DNA of 64,000 nt from Cerrena zonata (Eukaryota; Basidiomycota; Agaricomycetes; Polyporales; Cerrenaceae), in contig JASBNA010000061.1 of assembly GCA_038087015.1 (NCBI GenBank), positions 62,001 through 126,000 on the forward strand, in the 5' to 3' direction. Position numbers and translations under genes: made by a program. The stretch's first letter is position 1, and each line of letters opens with the position of its first letter. Below are positions 1-9,734 of this stretch, in pieces. A model generated the notes under the pieces. That model saw only the letters and a list, made by a program, of their open reading frames with translations. It had not been told where the DNA came from and ran no database searches.

Positions 1-1138
1 TAAAATCATATCATCAATGGCTCCTTCAATTTATGGACATAAAGATATCAAAACCGCTATTGCGTGTTCATTATTTGGTGGGGTTCCTAAAGATGTTAAT
101 GGTAAACATTCTATTAGAGGTGATATAAATGTTTTATTACTTGGTGATCCTGGTACTGCAAAATCTCAAATTTTAAAATATGCTGAAAAAACTGCCAATA
201 GAGCAGTTTTTGCAACTGGTCAAGGTGCTTCAGCTGTTGGTTTAACTGCATCAGTTAGAAAAGATCCAATCACTAGAGAATGGACTTTAGAGGGTGGGGC
301 ATTAGTTTTGGCTGATAAAGGTACTTGTCTTATTGATGAATTCGATAAAATGAATGATCAAGATCGTACTTCTATTCATGAAGCCATGGAACAACAATCT
401 ATTTCTGTTTCCAAAGCTGGTATAGTCACCAGTTTACAAGCTAGATGTTCAATTATAGCTGCTGCAAATCCAACAACTGGTAGATATAATTCGACTTTAC
501 CTCTTTCACAAAATGTTAATTTGACTGAACCAATTTTATCAAGATTTGATATTTTATGTGTTGTTAGAGATTTGGTTAATCCTGAAGGTGATGAAAGATT
601 AGCAAGTTTTGTTATTGATTCTCATATGAGATCACATCCATCCCAAACTGAAGATTTAGAGGATGATGAACAAGAACAAGAAATTGAAGATGACGATGAG
701 ATGATTGAAGATACTCCTCTGAAGAAAACCAAACAAACTAGGAAACAAAAGATAAGTCAATTAAATAAACAACGTGAAAACGAAATCAGTCCAATATCAC
801 AAGAGTTATTGATTAAATATATCAAATATGCCAAAACCAAGGTTCAACCGAAATTACACCAAATGGATATGGATAAAGTGGCCAAGGTTTATGCCGATTT
901 AAGAAAAGAATCCATAACAACTGGATCATTTCCAATTACTGTTCGTCATTTAGAAAGTATCTTAAGAATTGCTGAAGCATTTGCTAAAATGAGATTAAGT
1001 GATTTCGTTAGTCAAAATGATTTGAATAGGGCAATAAAGGTAAGTATCGAAAGTTTTGTGGGAGCTCAAAAAATTACCGTTCGTAAAGAATTGCAAAAAT
1101 CATTTATGAAGTATACTTTACCTACTAGAAAGAAGTAG
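1..1138 (+). CDS. MCM2: DNA replication licensing helicase Mcm2, C-terminal part (5' truncated by window edge)
   Basis: AAA+ subunit of the Mcm2-7 replicative helicase that is loaded at origins and unwinds DNA. The open frame is already coding at base 2 (KIISS before the first ATG at 17), so only the C-terminal portion is present. Visible in order: Walker [10 protein letters not shown], the MCM Walker B/signature [11 protein letters not shown], sensor region [11 protein letters not shown], and the arginine-finger SRFD. An acidic/basic insert (about residues 210-255 counted from the ATG at 17) follows, then the C-terminal helical region ending [14 protein letters not shown]. The [15 protein letters not shown] block and [16 protein letters not shown] are near-identical to Mcm2 of other yeasts, which separates it from Mcm3-7. 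Family identity is certain; paralogue assignment rests on memory of Mcm2. Confidence 0.96.
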   Translation, partial: KIISSMAPSIYGHKDIKTAIACSLFGGVPKDVNGKHSIRGDINVLLLGDPGTAKSQILKYAEKTANRAVFATGQGASAVGLTASVRKDPITREWTLEGGALVLADKGTCLIDEFDKMNDQDRTSIHEAMEQQSISVSKAGIVTSLQARCSIIAAANPTTGRYNSTLPLSQNVNLTEPILSRFDILCVVRDLVNPEGDERLASFVIDSHMRSHPSQTEDLEDDEQEQEIEDDDEMIEDTPLKKTKQTRKQKISQLNKQRENEISPISQELLIKYIKYAKTKVQPKLHQMDMDKVAKVYADLRKESITTGSFPITVRHLESILRIAEAFAKMRLSDFVSQNDLNRAIKVSIESFVGAQKITVRKELQKSFMKYTLPTRKK

Positions 1139-1359
1139 AATGTTTATGTTGGGATTATGGTTTTCATTTCGTTATTTTCACTTTTAATACCTTTTTATTT
1201 TAATTTATGTTATAGTAGACTCCGTACATCTGTAGATACGCGTAGCGAACCGAGCCAAAAAAAAAAAAAAAAAAAAAGAAAAAAAAGAAAAGCAAATAAG
1301 CAAAAAGAGAAAACGACATTGAAATATCTATTCAGATCTATTCAGCAACACGTTAAACA

Positions 1360-2331
1360 ATGTTGAACATAGATGAGTATGTTGAGTCGAACCAGAAAGA
1401 CTGGACGGAGGTACTAACGGGAAATAGGACTATTGAAAACATCAAGCAGTGCAAGTATATACCGGAGTCAGACGTTGAAGAGATCTGTAGCAAAGTGATT
1501 GAATTACTAGTACAAGAAGCCAATATCCAATACGTTGATACGCCAGTGACCATTTGTGGAGACATCCATGGCCAATTACATGATTTGCTCACGTTATTTG
1601 AGACTGGAGGAGAGTTACCAGAGACCCAGTATTTATTTCTAGGAGATTTTGTTGACCGAGGATTTTACTCGCTAGAAAGCTTGTTATTACTATTGAGTTA
1701 TAAGGTAAGATATCCAGATAGAATCACCTTGATAAGGGGCAACCATGAACTGAGACAAATCACTACAGTGTATGGATTTTACGATGAATGTATCCGAAAA
1801 TACGGAAATGTGAATGTATGGAGATACTGCAGTGAAGTATTTGATTATTTATCATTGGGAGCGATTGTTGGTGGTAAAGGAGGGGTTTTCTGTATACATG
1901 GAGGGCTCAGTCCTGATATTGATACCATTGATCAAATCCGAATACTAGATAGAAAACAAGAAGTACCTCACGAAGGAGGAATGTGTGACTTGCTCTGGTC
2001 CGATCCAGAAGATGTACCGGGATGGGCCATTAGTCCTAGGGGTGCCGGATTTCTTTTTGGAGAGAATGAAGTTAATAAATTCAACAACGTTAACGATATC
2101 TCATTAATTGCAAGAGCTCATCAATTGGTAATGGAAGGATATAAAGAAATGTTTAAGAATAAGTTGGTTACCGTATGGCTGGCTCCCAATTATTGCTATA
2201 GATGCGGGAATATTGCTTCGGTACTCAAAATAGATGATGAATTATCAAGAGAGTACAAGGTATTCGAAGCTGCACCCCAAGATATTTCTAGTATTCCTTC
2301 CAAAAAACCGGTTATTGATTACTTTATATGA
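1360..2331 (+). CDS. PPH3: Serine/threonine protein phosphatase 4 catalytic subunit (Pph3)
   Basis: Metal-dependent PPP-family phosphatase; Pph3 with Psy2/Psy4 dephosphorylates gamma-H2A and Rad53 during recovery from DNA damage. The metal-binding motifs are intact: GDIHG (67-71), GDFVDRG (95-101) and GNHE (127-130). The C terminus DYFI resembles the methylated -DYFL tail of PP2A/PP4 enzymes. The stretch [20 protein letters not shown] and the unsplit KQEVPHEG resemble Pph3 more than Sit4 or Ppg1. At 323 residues it is about 15 longer than the S. cerevisiae protein, at the N terminus. Codon 274 (2179-2181) is CTG inside [12 protein letters not shown], where the family has Ser; this supports CTG=Ser. 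An A-rich tract and a CCGTACATC element (1219-1230) lie upstream. Confidence 0.92.
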   Translation: MLNIDEYVESNQKDWTEVLTGNRTIENIKQCKYIPESDVEEICSKVIELLVQEANIQYVDTPVTICGDIHGQLHDLLTLFETGGELPETQYLFLGDFVDRGFYSLESLLLLLSYKVRYPDRITLIRGNHELRQITTVYGFYDECIRKYGNVNVWRYCSEVFDYLSLGAIVGGKGGVFCIHGGLSPDIDTIDQIRILDRKQEVPHEGGMCDLLWSDPEDVPGWAISPRGAGFLFGENEVNKFNNVNDISLIARAHQLVMEGYKEMFKNKLVTVWLAPNYCYRCGNIASVLKIDDELSREYKVFEAAPQDISSIPSKKPVIDYFI

Positions 2332-2997
2332 AAAGGAGACTTACCCAAAAGGACTACTTTACAACAACCAAGGCTTTCTATATTTAAGTTTACTTGCTCT
2401 TTCTTTCTGGTAAAAGGGCTTTTTCTGCGACATACTTGAGGTCTCTATTAACGGTAATTGAAATTACTAATTTGAGACAATCGGTTGAACTATTCCAAAC
2501 AATACCAGAAAAGAAAAGAACAAAGAATTTCTTCTGGATTTAAGAATCAGATTAAAGGGATCCTACAATACAAAGTCGTATTTTTGTGTGCCCTGACCCA
2601 TTTGACGATGTTATACTGCTAGCATCCGGATTATCGCCAATACAATTTCAACTCCTTTCCGCTATCAAGCTTAGCTGAATTTCACTTGGTGAAGCTTAGT
2701 CTTACAAGGCGTACTTGTGTTAGGGAATATCTGCCAAACAGCTTAAAATGAGTTTTTTTTAAGAGTATTACAAAGAAAATGATGAAAATTTTTCTTTTTT
2801 TCTTTTTTTTTCTCTTTCTATGGTCTTTTTTTTTTTTTTTTTTTCTTTTTTTTTCCGTTTTGTGTGGTGGAACTATAATTAGTACCGGTTAAGGTTTCGT
2901 ACTAGTTTTGAAGCTTATATATATATGAAGCAGATGATCCACCGAGTTTTCTTGAGGGTTGTACTCTAGTATCCTTGGATCTGGTCATTATTGCATT
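2332..2997. other. Intergenic region PPH3-KRE1
   Basis: About 670 bases without a supported gene. It contains long T-rich tracts (roughly 2750-2860), a usual yeast promoter or terminator feature, and a TATATATAT run near 2915-2925 that probably serves as the KRE1 TATA element. I see no RNA gene or repeat. Confidence 0.5.
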
Positions 2998-3417
2998 ATG
3001 AAGCTCATAAATCTTATTTTTTTCATCTTATTCCCATTATTCGTCTTTGCAGACGACGACAGTTCATCTTCATCCTCAGAAAAGAAAACCACCACCATGG
3101 TTTGGGTTACTGGTACCGATAGTGCAGGGGTCACCAAAACCACCCAATCTCCATTCTACCAATCCTTCATGACTACCTACACCAGTGAAGTTGTATCAAA
3201 CGAACCCAAACTGGGCAATATCGGATTGGGATCGCTCTCCAACACCGGCAACATTGGCAAGATCAGATCGTACACCAAGGTCACCATCAGTCAAGCCGGG
3301 GCAAGCTCTCTTTTGAAAAATTCTCATTTATTGGCTAACGGTAGTGGCCTCTCTTTTGCATCCTACGTTGCGGTCTTATCCGTTGGTTTGGGTTTTTTCT
3401 ACACTGTATTCATCTAG
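2998..3417 (+). CDS. KRE1: Small GPI-anchored cell-wall protein, Kre1-like
   Basis: Predicted secreted cell-wall protein of 139 residues. The start is the ATG at 2998: an upstream in-frame TTG is not credible, and a signal peptide begins exactly here (KLINLIFFILFPLFVFA, then an acidic/Ser stretch). A core with TTTMVWVTGTDSAGVTKTTQ and FYQSFMTTYTSE resembles the conserved block of Kre1, which acts in beta-1,6-glucan assembly at the surface. The C terminus has a small-residue site (NGSG) followed by a hydrophobic tail ending at the stop, typical of GPI attachment. S. cerevisiae Kre1 is about twice as long and more Ser/Thr rich; short forms like this fit other Candida-type yeasts. Another small GPI wall protein remains possible. 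Confidence 0.6.
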   Translation: MKLINLIFFILFPLFVFADDDSSSSSSEKKTTTMVWVTGTDSAGVTKTTQSPFYQSFMTTYTSEVVSNEPKLGNIGLGSLSNTGNIGKIRSYTKVTISQAGASSLLKNSHLLANGSGLSFASYVAVLSVGLGFFYTVFI

Positions 3418-3801
3418 TCATTCTTCACTTCTCCCATTGCATTCTACTCATAATTCGTCATTCAATATATTAAACCTATTTATAATTTGTCCTTCGTAAA
3501 CACCTTTGTTTTTCTTGTAAAGGGCACCAAACTTTACCTTGATTCGATGCCTTGTTGAACGGTCCTTCTTGTTTACAATTTCTTGTCCGTCTCGCGTGTT
3601 CTACTGGCCCGTCGTATTCTGGCTGTCTAGACGTCGGTATTCTGTACCGTTATGAGTTGGTCGTATTTGTAATTCACAATCGGTAAACAGAGTTCTCCCA
3701 TCGGACAAAAAGAAATTTTCCGGGTATTAGATCCGATTTGACAGGTTTTGTTTGTTTCCTGCACGCAGTCGCCCCTTGCCCCTCGCGCTCCTGATCGGCA
3801 C

Positions 3802-3856
3802 ACATCCGTACATCAGCTGTTCACCCGTGCACCAGAATGTATCCCACCCATGCACC
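3802..3856. promoter_or_regulatory. Three tandem Rap1-like sites upstream of the DUF202 gene
   Basis: ACATCCGTACATC (3802-3814), TCACCCGTGCACC (3821-3833) and CCACCCATGCACC (3844-3856) all fit or nearly fit the Rap1 consensus ACACCCRYACAYM. The last two share CACCC-R-TGCACCAGAA. They lie 60-115 bases before the ATG at 3918. Rap1 binding is inferred. Confidence 0.45.
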
Positions 3857-3917
3857 AGAAAACGACTGGTAACTTTACCAATCACCACCCTTCAGCTACT
3901 CCACAATTCAAACAACC

Positions 3918-4396
3918 ATGTCACAACAAGCCGGCTACGGATCAATTCCTTCGGAGACCTCGCCCAGCCCACCGCCCAAGTACGGGTCGATCACCCTCGA
4001 AAACAAGGGCTCGGTGGCGAGAGATCACGTATGTTTATCTGGCGGTTATTCAGGATTATCAAATACTAACTGATTTAGATGGCTAATGAAAGACTGTTTC
4101 TTGCGTACCTTAGAAGTAGTCTCTCTTTTATCACGATCGGGATCGGGGTGACCCAATTGCTCCGTTTGGAGAATGCCAATTCTTCGTATCTTCACACTTT
4201 GGCTAAACCTTTGGGTCTTTCTTTTATAGTCTTGGGCATTTCTACGCTTTTATTCGGTACCAACCGATACTTCTTGGTTCAGAACATGATGGTCAATAAC
4301 CAGTTCCCGGCGACACGATTGGGGATCATTGTATTGATAGTTTCGGTGGTGTTGCTTATCTTAATTACTATGGTGGTGGTGCTAGTATCGGTGTGA
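3918..4396 (+). CDS. DUF202 (YidH-like) small membrane protein, spliced
   Basis: Two exons: 3918-4028 and 4079-4396, joined in phase 0 to give 142 residues. The 50-base intron has donor GTATGT (4029), branch TACTAAC (4064-4070) and acceptor TAG (4078). Without the intron the conserved block is broken; with it, the junction reads SVARDH|MANERLFLAYLRSSLSF, the DUF202 signature found in YidH-type proteins and in the membrane part of Vtc1. Three hydrophobic helices follow (about residues 48-65, 82-99 and 115-140). The N terminus is Pro/Ser-rich and probably cytosolic. It lacks the SPX and polymerase domains of large VTC subunits. Function in yeasts is unknown to me. Upstream it carries three Rap1-like sites. 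Confidence 0.85.
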
Positions 4397-4416
4397 TCTA
4401 TTCTCCTCTAGGGCAC

Positions 4417-4436
4417 CAGCCCTGAGAATGTCACGT
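4417..4436 (+). promoter_or_regulatory. Cbf1-type E-box with adjacent Tbf1-like half site upstream of RPS30
   Basis: AGCCCTGA (4417-4424) then GTCACGTG (4429-4436), about 200 bases before the RPS30 ATG. In Candida albicans, ribosomal-protein promoters pair a Tbf1 site (AGCCCTAA-like) with a Cbf1 site (RTCACGTG); the Tbf1 half here is imperfect. Role inferred. Confidence 0.45.
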
Positions 4437-4639
4437 GCTCTCGCTGCTGGATTTTTTCTCTGGTTCCCGCATCCGCGTTAACAACAGAGAAAAAAAACTT
4501 TTGTGACGCTTTTTTTTGTGACTTTTTCTCAAAAAATGGAAATTGCCCCTAGTCTGCTTTTTCCTCACTTTTTTAGTACTTATTCAAAAAACTACTACTA
4601 CTCTTTCATCCTTATTATAACCAAATCAAATAATACAAA

Positions 4640-5117
4640 ATGGTATGTACGATCGATACGTACGGAGAATGCTGAGGTCCTTGCGTCCCTGTGTCCTTGA
4701 TTCCCTGATCCCTGAGTCCTTGATTCCTTGAATTTTGAAATCTGTTGTGAAATGTCCAGAGAAATGAAGTGGAGAAAAAAGAAGTAAAGAAGTGAAGAAG
4801 TGAAGTGGAAGGATCTATACAGAAATGAAGTCATGAGTGAAATAATGTAGTGAATGAAGAAATGAAGTAATGAACGTGAAGGAGAGGAATTTACAGTGTT
4901 TTACTTGACAAATATGATACTAACAAGTTTATAGGGTAAAGTTCACGGTTCTTTAGCTCGTGCTGGTAAAGTTAAATCTCAAACTCCAAAAGTTGACAAA
5001 CAAGAAAAGCCAAAACAACCAAAAGGTAGAGCTTACAAACGTTTATTGTACACCAAAAGATTTGTTAACGTTACCTTGGTTAACGGTAAGAGAAAGGCTA
5101 ACTCCAACTCTGCTTAA
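4640..5117 (+). CDS. RPS30: 40S ribosomal protein S30 (eS30), spliced after the start codon
   Basis: Small-subunit ribosomal protein of 61 residues. Exon 1 is only the ATG (4640-4642). The intron 4643-4934 has donor GTATGT, branch TACTAAC (4918-4924) and acceptor TAG. Exon 2 (4935-5117) reads [20 protein letters not shown] through [20 protein letters not shown], nearly identical to S. cerevisiae Rps30. The yeast protein is made without a ubiquitin fusion and the same holds here. The 292-base intron is rich in GAAGTGAAG-type purine repeats (see findings). Splice sites are textbook, so the model is firm. Confidence 0.97.
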
Positions 5118-5243
5118 ATATAATCATTTGAATATGTGTCTTTAACTTTATAATGATTTTATTTTAATGTCAATAATATATATTACATCATCTACTTTTT
5201 TTAAAAAGAAGAGTTTTAATTGTTTAATTATCTATTTGTAGTT

Positions 5244-6047
5244 TTACCATTGAGGAATTATAAAATATGAATATACTCTAGATCTAATTTCAGCAGTATC
5301 TTCAGGTTCTTCTTGAAACATGGGTTGCCATATTTGTAAGTCGATTTGTTCCGCTTTAAACTCAAATTGTTCACTGGTTTGGAAAAACTTCAAATCTTCA
5401 TGTAATAAATGGGCTCTATGGGGACTGAAAACAATTAACCCTTTACCCAGTTTTTTCAATGTTTGTCTACATGCTTTCAATAACTTCAAATGTTCAGTAT
5501 GATTGAAAATTAAATCAGATAATATAACCAAATCATACTTATCTTCTTCTTTAATATCCTCATAATTTGGTAAATCATCTTCATCTTCAATATCATCCAT
5601 GATTATCGATCTAACATCTTGTCCCCAAATATACCCCTTCACTTTAGTCTTGGTTTCCTTTGGGATTCCTTCACAATGATCAAAGTTATATTGAATATTT
5701 TGTAATAACTCGGGATCAGGATAATCAGTCGATACGACCTTGGATGCTCCATTAATTGCACAAACTATAGATGGTAATGATGCTGCTGCTCCTAATTCCA
5801 ATACTTTTTTTCCCTTAACCAATGTTTCACTATGTTCATCCAAGTAATTGGCAGTAAATATCCCGGCATTCCATAATAAATGTCCCCATAATGGTGATTT
5901 CCCAACTAATCGTAATTTTAAACTACTTGGATCACTCTTTCCCTCTATTCTTTTATAATCAGTGAAATGGGCCTCTGGTGGTGGCGGACGGAATCCTTCT
6001 GGCTCCTCAAACAAGTTTCCCTCAATGCTAATTTCGTCGTCTGACAT
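5244..6047 (-). CDS. EFM7: Protein N-terminal and lysine methyltransferase Efm7
   Basis: Seven-beta-strand SAM-dependent methyltransferase that in S. cerevisiae trimethylates the N terminus of eEF1A and dimethylates the adjacent lysine. The 267 residues match the family length. Near the start is LFEEPEGFRPPPPEAHF, very like the Nnt1/Efm7 N terminus. The SAM motif I is KVLELGAAASLPSI (about 83-96), the acidic motif II region is STDYPDPELLQNI, and YDLVILSDLIFNHTEH is the post-motif strand. WGHLLWNAG is the METTL21-type block. It is convergent with RPS30 and its start is the first ATG. Confidence 0.92.
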   Translation of the reverse strand: MSDDEISIEGNLFEEPEGFRPPPPEAHFTDYKRIEGKSDPSSLKLRLVGKSPLWGHLLWNAGIFTANYLDEHSETLVKGKKVLELGAAASLPSIVCAINGASKVVSTDYPDPELLQNIQYNFDHCEGIPKETKTKVKGYIWGQDVRSIIMDDIEDEDDLPNYEDIKEEDKYDLVILSDLIFNHTEHLKLLKACRQTLKKLGKGLIVFSPHRAHLLHEDLKFFQTSEQFEFKAEQIDLQIWQPMFQEEPEDTAEIRSRVYSYFIIPQW

Positions 6048-6173
6048 TCTTCAATGAACTACTTCTATCAAGCTGATGAGCTGAAAAAAAAAAAAGACTG
6101 AAAAGTGCTTTAAAAAAATGTATATGAAAAATGGGCTAGGCACTGCACTAACATCTTACCTTCTTATAAAGAC

Positions 6174-7544
6174 ATGTCCCAGTATACACTATGGGGTCTT
6201 CCTAAAGATATTCGCCATATCATGCGAATATACCATCAGGCCTCCCTTGACATCACCAGTGCTTATCGTAATGATTATATTCGAAAGTACTTACAGAAAT
6301 CAGATCCTCAATATAATATCTTCAGAAGGTATAAATTATTACATGAAAGACCTGATCCCAAGCTAAAACATTTAAATTACCGAAGCGATGGGAAAACTGC
6401 TCCTTGGCTTCAATTCAATCCAAATGACTTTGAACCAATCTTGTCTAAAGTCATAAGTCCTATTTTCGAATCCACCAATTCTAAAAAATCAATCTTGGGT
6501 GATTTAGAAAATTTCAATGTTGATGATCTTTTCAATTCAAATGTGCATTCTCAAGAACAACCTGCTCTAATAAGTGACTCCAACGTATCGTCGAAACCAT
6601 TGCCTGCCTTCGAATCTAATATCATGTCAATCCTAAGGTGCTACTATCAGCCTTATCAAGAGTTACCCAAGGTCAACCGTTTGTTGAAATCATTCCACTG
6701 GTACCGTAATACTTTGCAAAATACTCCCATTATTATATTTTTGAAGCAGAAGAACCGATTGTTTGCTCAATCTTCTCTTTCCCATATCAACAAACCTTTA
6801 GTTGATTTGAATAACTACATGGATGATTTATCTCTCCAGTTTTTCAACCAGGAAAATTTCGAATCCGGTGATGACAAGTTGAAAAGAAATTATCATTTGA
6901 CTGATTTGACCTTGGTGGATATCTTTAATATGGCTATAAGGACAGAATCGCTAACATCTTTGGATTCGCTAAATTGGTCTCGCATTAATCAAGTCGAGGA
7001 TAAATTAGCATCGGTGCTACTGAAACACCAACAAGTGAATATAATTGATTCCAACTCCACAGTTGTTGACAAAAAGGGTTCGGTTTCAAGTAAATTCATT
7101 CAAGAAAACCCTCTTTCAAGAATCTCCAATAGTTTGTTACAAGACCCTACTCAAATCAAATACATCTTTCCTTATGATTTGCAATACTCCTCCTACCAAA
7201 TGATAACAATCGAACAACCAGTCATACATGAGGATCACTCCTTTTTACTTGATCATTTACAGAAGCAAAGTGATGAATTTGAAATTATCGCAGTTAGATT
7301 GTCTCTAAACAATGATTTAATTAGTAACTTTTTTACAAATGACCTCTCATCCTCCTCTAAGACACCAAGTGGTAACTACCAAGATATGCTTCAGGCCGCT
7401 AAAAGGTCTCACTTGTTCCTGGAGCCTAACGATCCTCATGCCCACATTGCTTCTTGTATCAAAAAATTGGGTGAAATGGGTTTGGCTACCGTTGATGAGG
7501 GTTCTACTAAAAACTGCATTTACCTATTCTCTTCGAACCAATGA
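6174..7544 (+). CDS. Conserved hypothetical protein, 456 residues, not recognised
   Basis: A long open frame with ordinary yeast composition, but I cannot name it. The N terminus (MSQYTLWGLPKDIRHIMRIY, then SAYRNDYIRKYL) has a short amphipathic/basic pattern loosely like LYR-motif mitochondrial proteins or Rrg1-type respiratory factors; this is weak. There are no transmembrane helices and no obvious catalytic motif. The middle (about 140-330) is polar, with the block YYQPYQELPKVNRLLKSFHW. The C-terminal 120 residues look folded and end in IKKLGEMGLATVDEGS-type sequence. It shares a divergent, roughly 125-base promoter with EFM7. The start is the first ATG after an upstream stop in this frame. 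Confidence 0.7.
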   Translation: MSQYTLWGLPKDIRHIMRIYHQASLDITSAYRNDYIRKYLQKSDPQYNIFRRYKLLHERPDPKLKHLNYRSDGKTAPWLQFNPNDFEPILSKVISPIFESTNSKKSILGDLENFNVDDLFNSNVHSQEQPALISDSNVSSKPLPAFESNIMSILRCYYQPYQELPKVNRLLKSFHWYRNTLQNTPIIIFLKQKNRLFAQSSLSHINKPLVDLNNYMDDLSLQFFNQENFESGDDKLKRNYHLTDLTLVDIFNMAIRTESLTSLDSLNWSRINQVEDKLASVLLKHQQVNIIDSNSTVVDKKGSVSSKFIQENPLSRISNSLLQDPTQIKYIFPYDLQYSSYQMITIEQPVIHEDHSFLLDHLQKQSDEFEIIAVRLSLNNDLISNFFTNDLSSSSKTPSGNYQDMLQAAKRSHLFLEPNDPHAHIASCIKKLGEMGLATVDEGSTKNCIYLFSSNQ

Positions 7545-7823
7545 GTCTCCGTCCCCTTCCCCTCTCTCCCTCTCTCTGTATAATAACTGTATATATGTAA
7601 TGAAGTCTACCCCCACCAGATTGCAATGTACTTTTCCCAATTGTCGTTATTTGATGCAAAATTCTGCTGCCGCATTTTTGCTCCCATTAAAGATCTTACC
7701 AAAAGACAAAAAGAAAAAAAAAAAACACTACTTCAGGCTAATCGATGTGAGCCTAAATCCATATAAGGACTCCTAATTGCACTTCATATTTGTTTTATTT
7801 CTCGCTAGATATATCAAGGAACC

Positions 7824-9662
7824 ATGGCATTCTACATTGGAGCAAAGCGGGTGAGACCCTTTCGTGTTTTTGCAATTGTCCTTGCGTTGATTGTATTATT
7901 ATACATTTTCAAGCTGATCTCGTATGATGATCACACGTTGCCACATAGCTTGAATCAGGTTGACGATATCAATGATTTTGTCCAATATACCGATGGCAAG
8001 AAACCTTCTTTTGATACCAGGGAGGAGATTCTTGAAAATTTACAGGATACTGACCTGTACGATGAGATTACACCTAAATTTTTAGCTAAATTGGATAAAG
8101 AAACTCGAAAATGCCCTAATTATGTTGATTATTCTCAAGAGAAGCATGCCCCTTTCTCGAAAGGTAAGTTCAAATTTCCCTTTATGAGACCGGCTCCTAA
8201 ATGTAGGACATTTGTCTCTCAAGCAGTCGAATACGTGATTAAAGATTTGAAAAATAAGGCTAAGGATTTAGATTTAGCAAGATTGATCGAGAATTGTCTT
8301 CCAAATACTCTTGATACAACAATTTTATGGCATAAATCTACCTTGAATGATGGAGATTCTAAAACTCCTCAAACTTTTGTGGTTACCGGAGATATCCATG
8401 CAGAATGGCTTCGTGATTCTGCTAGACAATTATCGGTATACCAACCATTTGTCAAATATGATAAACATTTGCAGGAATTGATGAAAGGAGCCATCCATAC
8501 ACAGGCTGAATATATAATCAATTCACCATATTGTAATGCATTCCATCCTCCTGTTGGATCTGGGGTTAAGAGAGGTGAATCCGCCATTGATCAAGTTTAT
8601 CCAAGACCAGACTGGAGACATGTTTTCGAATGTAAATATGAATTGGATTCCTTGGCTTCATTTTTAACTTTGAGCAATGAATATTACCTTAACTCAAATG
8701 GAGATAAGTCTTTTATCACAAATTCTTGGTTAAAGGCTTATGAAAGAATCATGATTGTCTTAAAAAGAGAATCCCAACCAACTTTTGATGAAGAAACTGG
8801 CCAAGCGCTCAATTTTTATTATTCATTCCAAAGACAAACCAATATTGGTTCGGAAACTTTGCCATTATCTGGAGTAGGTAATCCAGTAAATTATGGAACT
8901 GGTTTGATAAGATCTGCTTTTAGACCTTCTGACGATACTTGTATATTACAATTTTTCATTCCTGCAAATGCTCATATGCTAACTGAACTTAAAACAGCTA
9001 GAAAGAATTATTTAAATGAGGACTTGGATTATCATATTGACTTGAGTCCCTTATTTGCTCATACGGATGAATTCATTGACGGTATAACCAAAGGTATTGA
9101 GAAGTACGGAATCGTTGATCATCCAGTTTTTGGAAAAGTCTACGCTTATGAAATTGACGGCTATGGAGGTAATATTTTTATGGATGACGCAAACTTACCT
9201 TCCTTATTATCTTTACCCGATATGGGATACCTTGATAAGGATGATAAAGTATATCAAAATACCAGGAAAATGGTATTGTCGAAGGATGGTAACCCATATT
9301 TCTTGAAAGGATATTCATTTGAAGGTATTGGTGGTCCTCATATCGGTATTCAAAATGCCTGGCCAATGTCATTATTAGTGAGAATGAGAACTACTGATGA
9401 TGATGATGAAATCTTAGACAGTCTTAACTATATCATGCATAATACTGCAGGGTTGGGTTTGATGCACGAAAGTGTTCATGTTAATTCAAGAAATGGCCGT
9501 GATTTTACTAGATCCTGGTTTGCCTGGTGTAACTCAGAATTCGGTAAGACTATTTTACATTTAGCAAAACATAAACCCCATTTGATATTTAAAGAGGAGT
9601 TCGCTAATACTGAATATGATATTGACTCGATTTTGTCAAATTTTAAATCGACTAACATCTAG
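7824..9662 (+). CDS. Glycoside hydrolase family 125 (Mug157-like) type II membrane protein
   Basis: Predicted exo-alpha-1,6-mannosidase-family protein (GH125, formerly DUF1237, S. pombe Mug157 type). Residues about 14-32 (FRVFAIVLALIVLLYIFKLI) form a signal anchor after a basic N terminus, giving a Golgi/ER luminal enzyme. The catalytic domain begins near residue 130. Recognisable blocks are VTGDIHAEWLRDSARQLSVY, YSFQRQTNIGSETLP, DDANLPSLLSLPDMGY, GIGGPHIG and RSWFAWCNSEFGKTIL. The ER and D/E positions typical of the inverting GH125 fold are present, but I did not verify catalytic residues individually. Length (612) is typical of fungal members. The substrate in the cell is presumably N-glycan or other mannan. 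Confidence 0.85.
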   Translation: MAFYIGAKRVRPFRVFAIVLALIVLLYIFKLISYDDHTLPHSLNQVDDINDFVQYTDGKKPSFDTREEILENLQDTDLYDEITPKFLAKLDKETRKCPNYVDYSQEKHAPFSKGKFKFPFMRPAPKCRTFVSQAVEYVIKDLKNKAKDLDLARLIENCLPNTLDTTILWHKSTLNDGDSKTPQTFVVTGDIHAEWLRDSARQLSVYQPFVKYDKHLQELMKGAIHTQAEYIINSPYCNAFHPPVGSGVKRGESAIDQVYPRPDWRHVFECKYELDSLASFLTLSNEYYLNSNGDKSFITNSWLKAYERIMIVLKRESQPTFDEETGQALNFYYSFQRQTNIGSETLPLSGVGNPVNYGTGLIRSAFRPSDDTCILQFFIPANAHMLTELKTARKNYLNEDLDYHIDLSPLFAHTDEFIDGITKGIEKYGIVDHPVFGKVYAYEIDGYGGNIFMDDANLPSLLSLPDMGYLDKDDKVYQNTRKMVLSKDGNPYFLKGYSFEGIGGPHIGIQNAWPMSLLVRMRTTDDDDEILDSLNYIMHNTAGLGLMHESVHVNSRNGRDFTRSWFAWCNSEFGKTILHLAKHKPHLIFKEEFANTEYDIDSILSNFKSTNI

Positions 9663-9734
9663 GTGAAGTAATATAGGTGGTTTCATTAATGCATTCAGAA
9701 GTACATACTTATATATTATAAAAATACAATTCAA

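Noticed and set aside
1157..1366. 69-codon frame between MCM2 and PPH3
   Set aside because: It is generated by the poly-A stretch and lies in the PPH3 leader; no homology.
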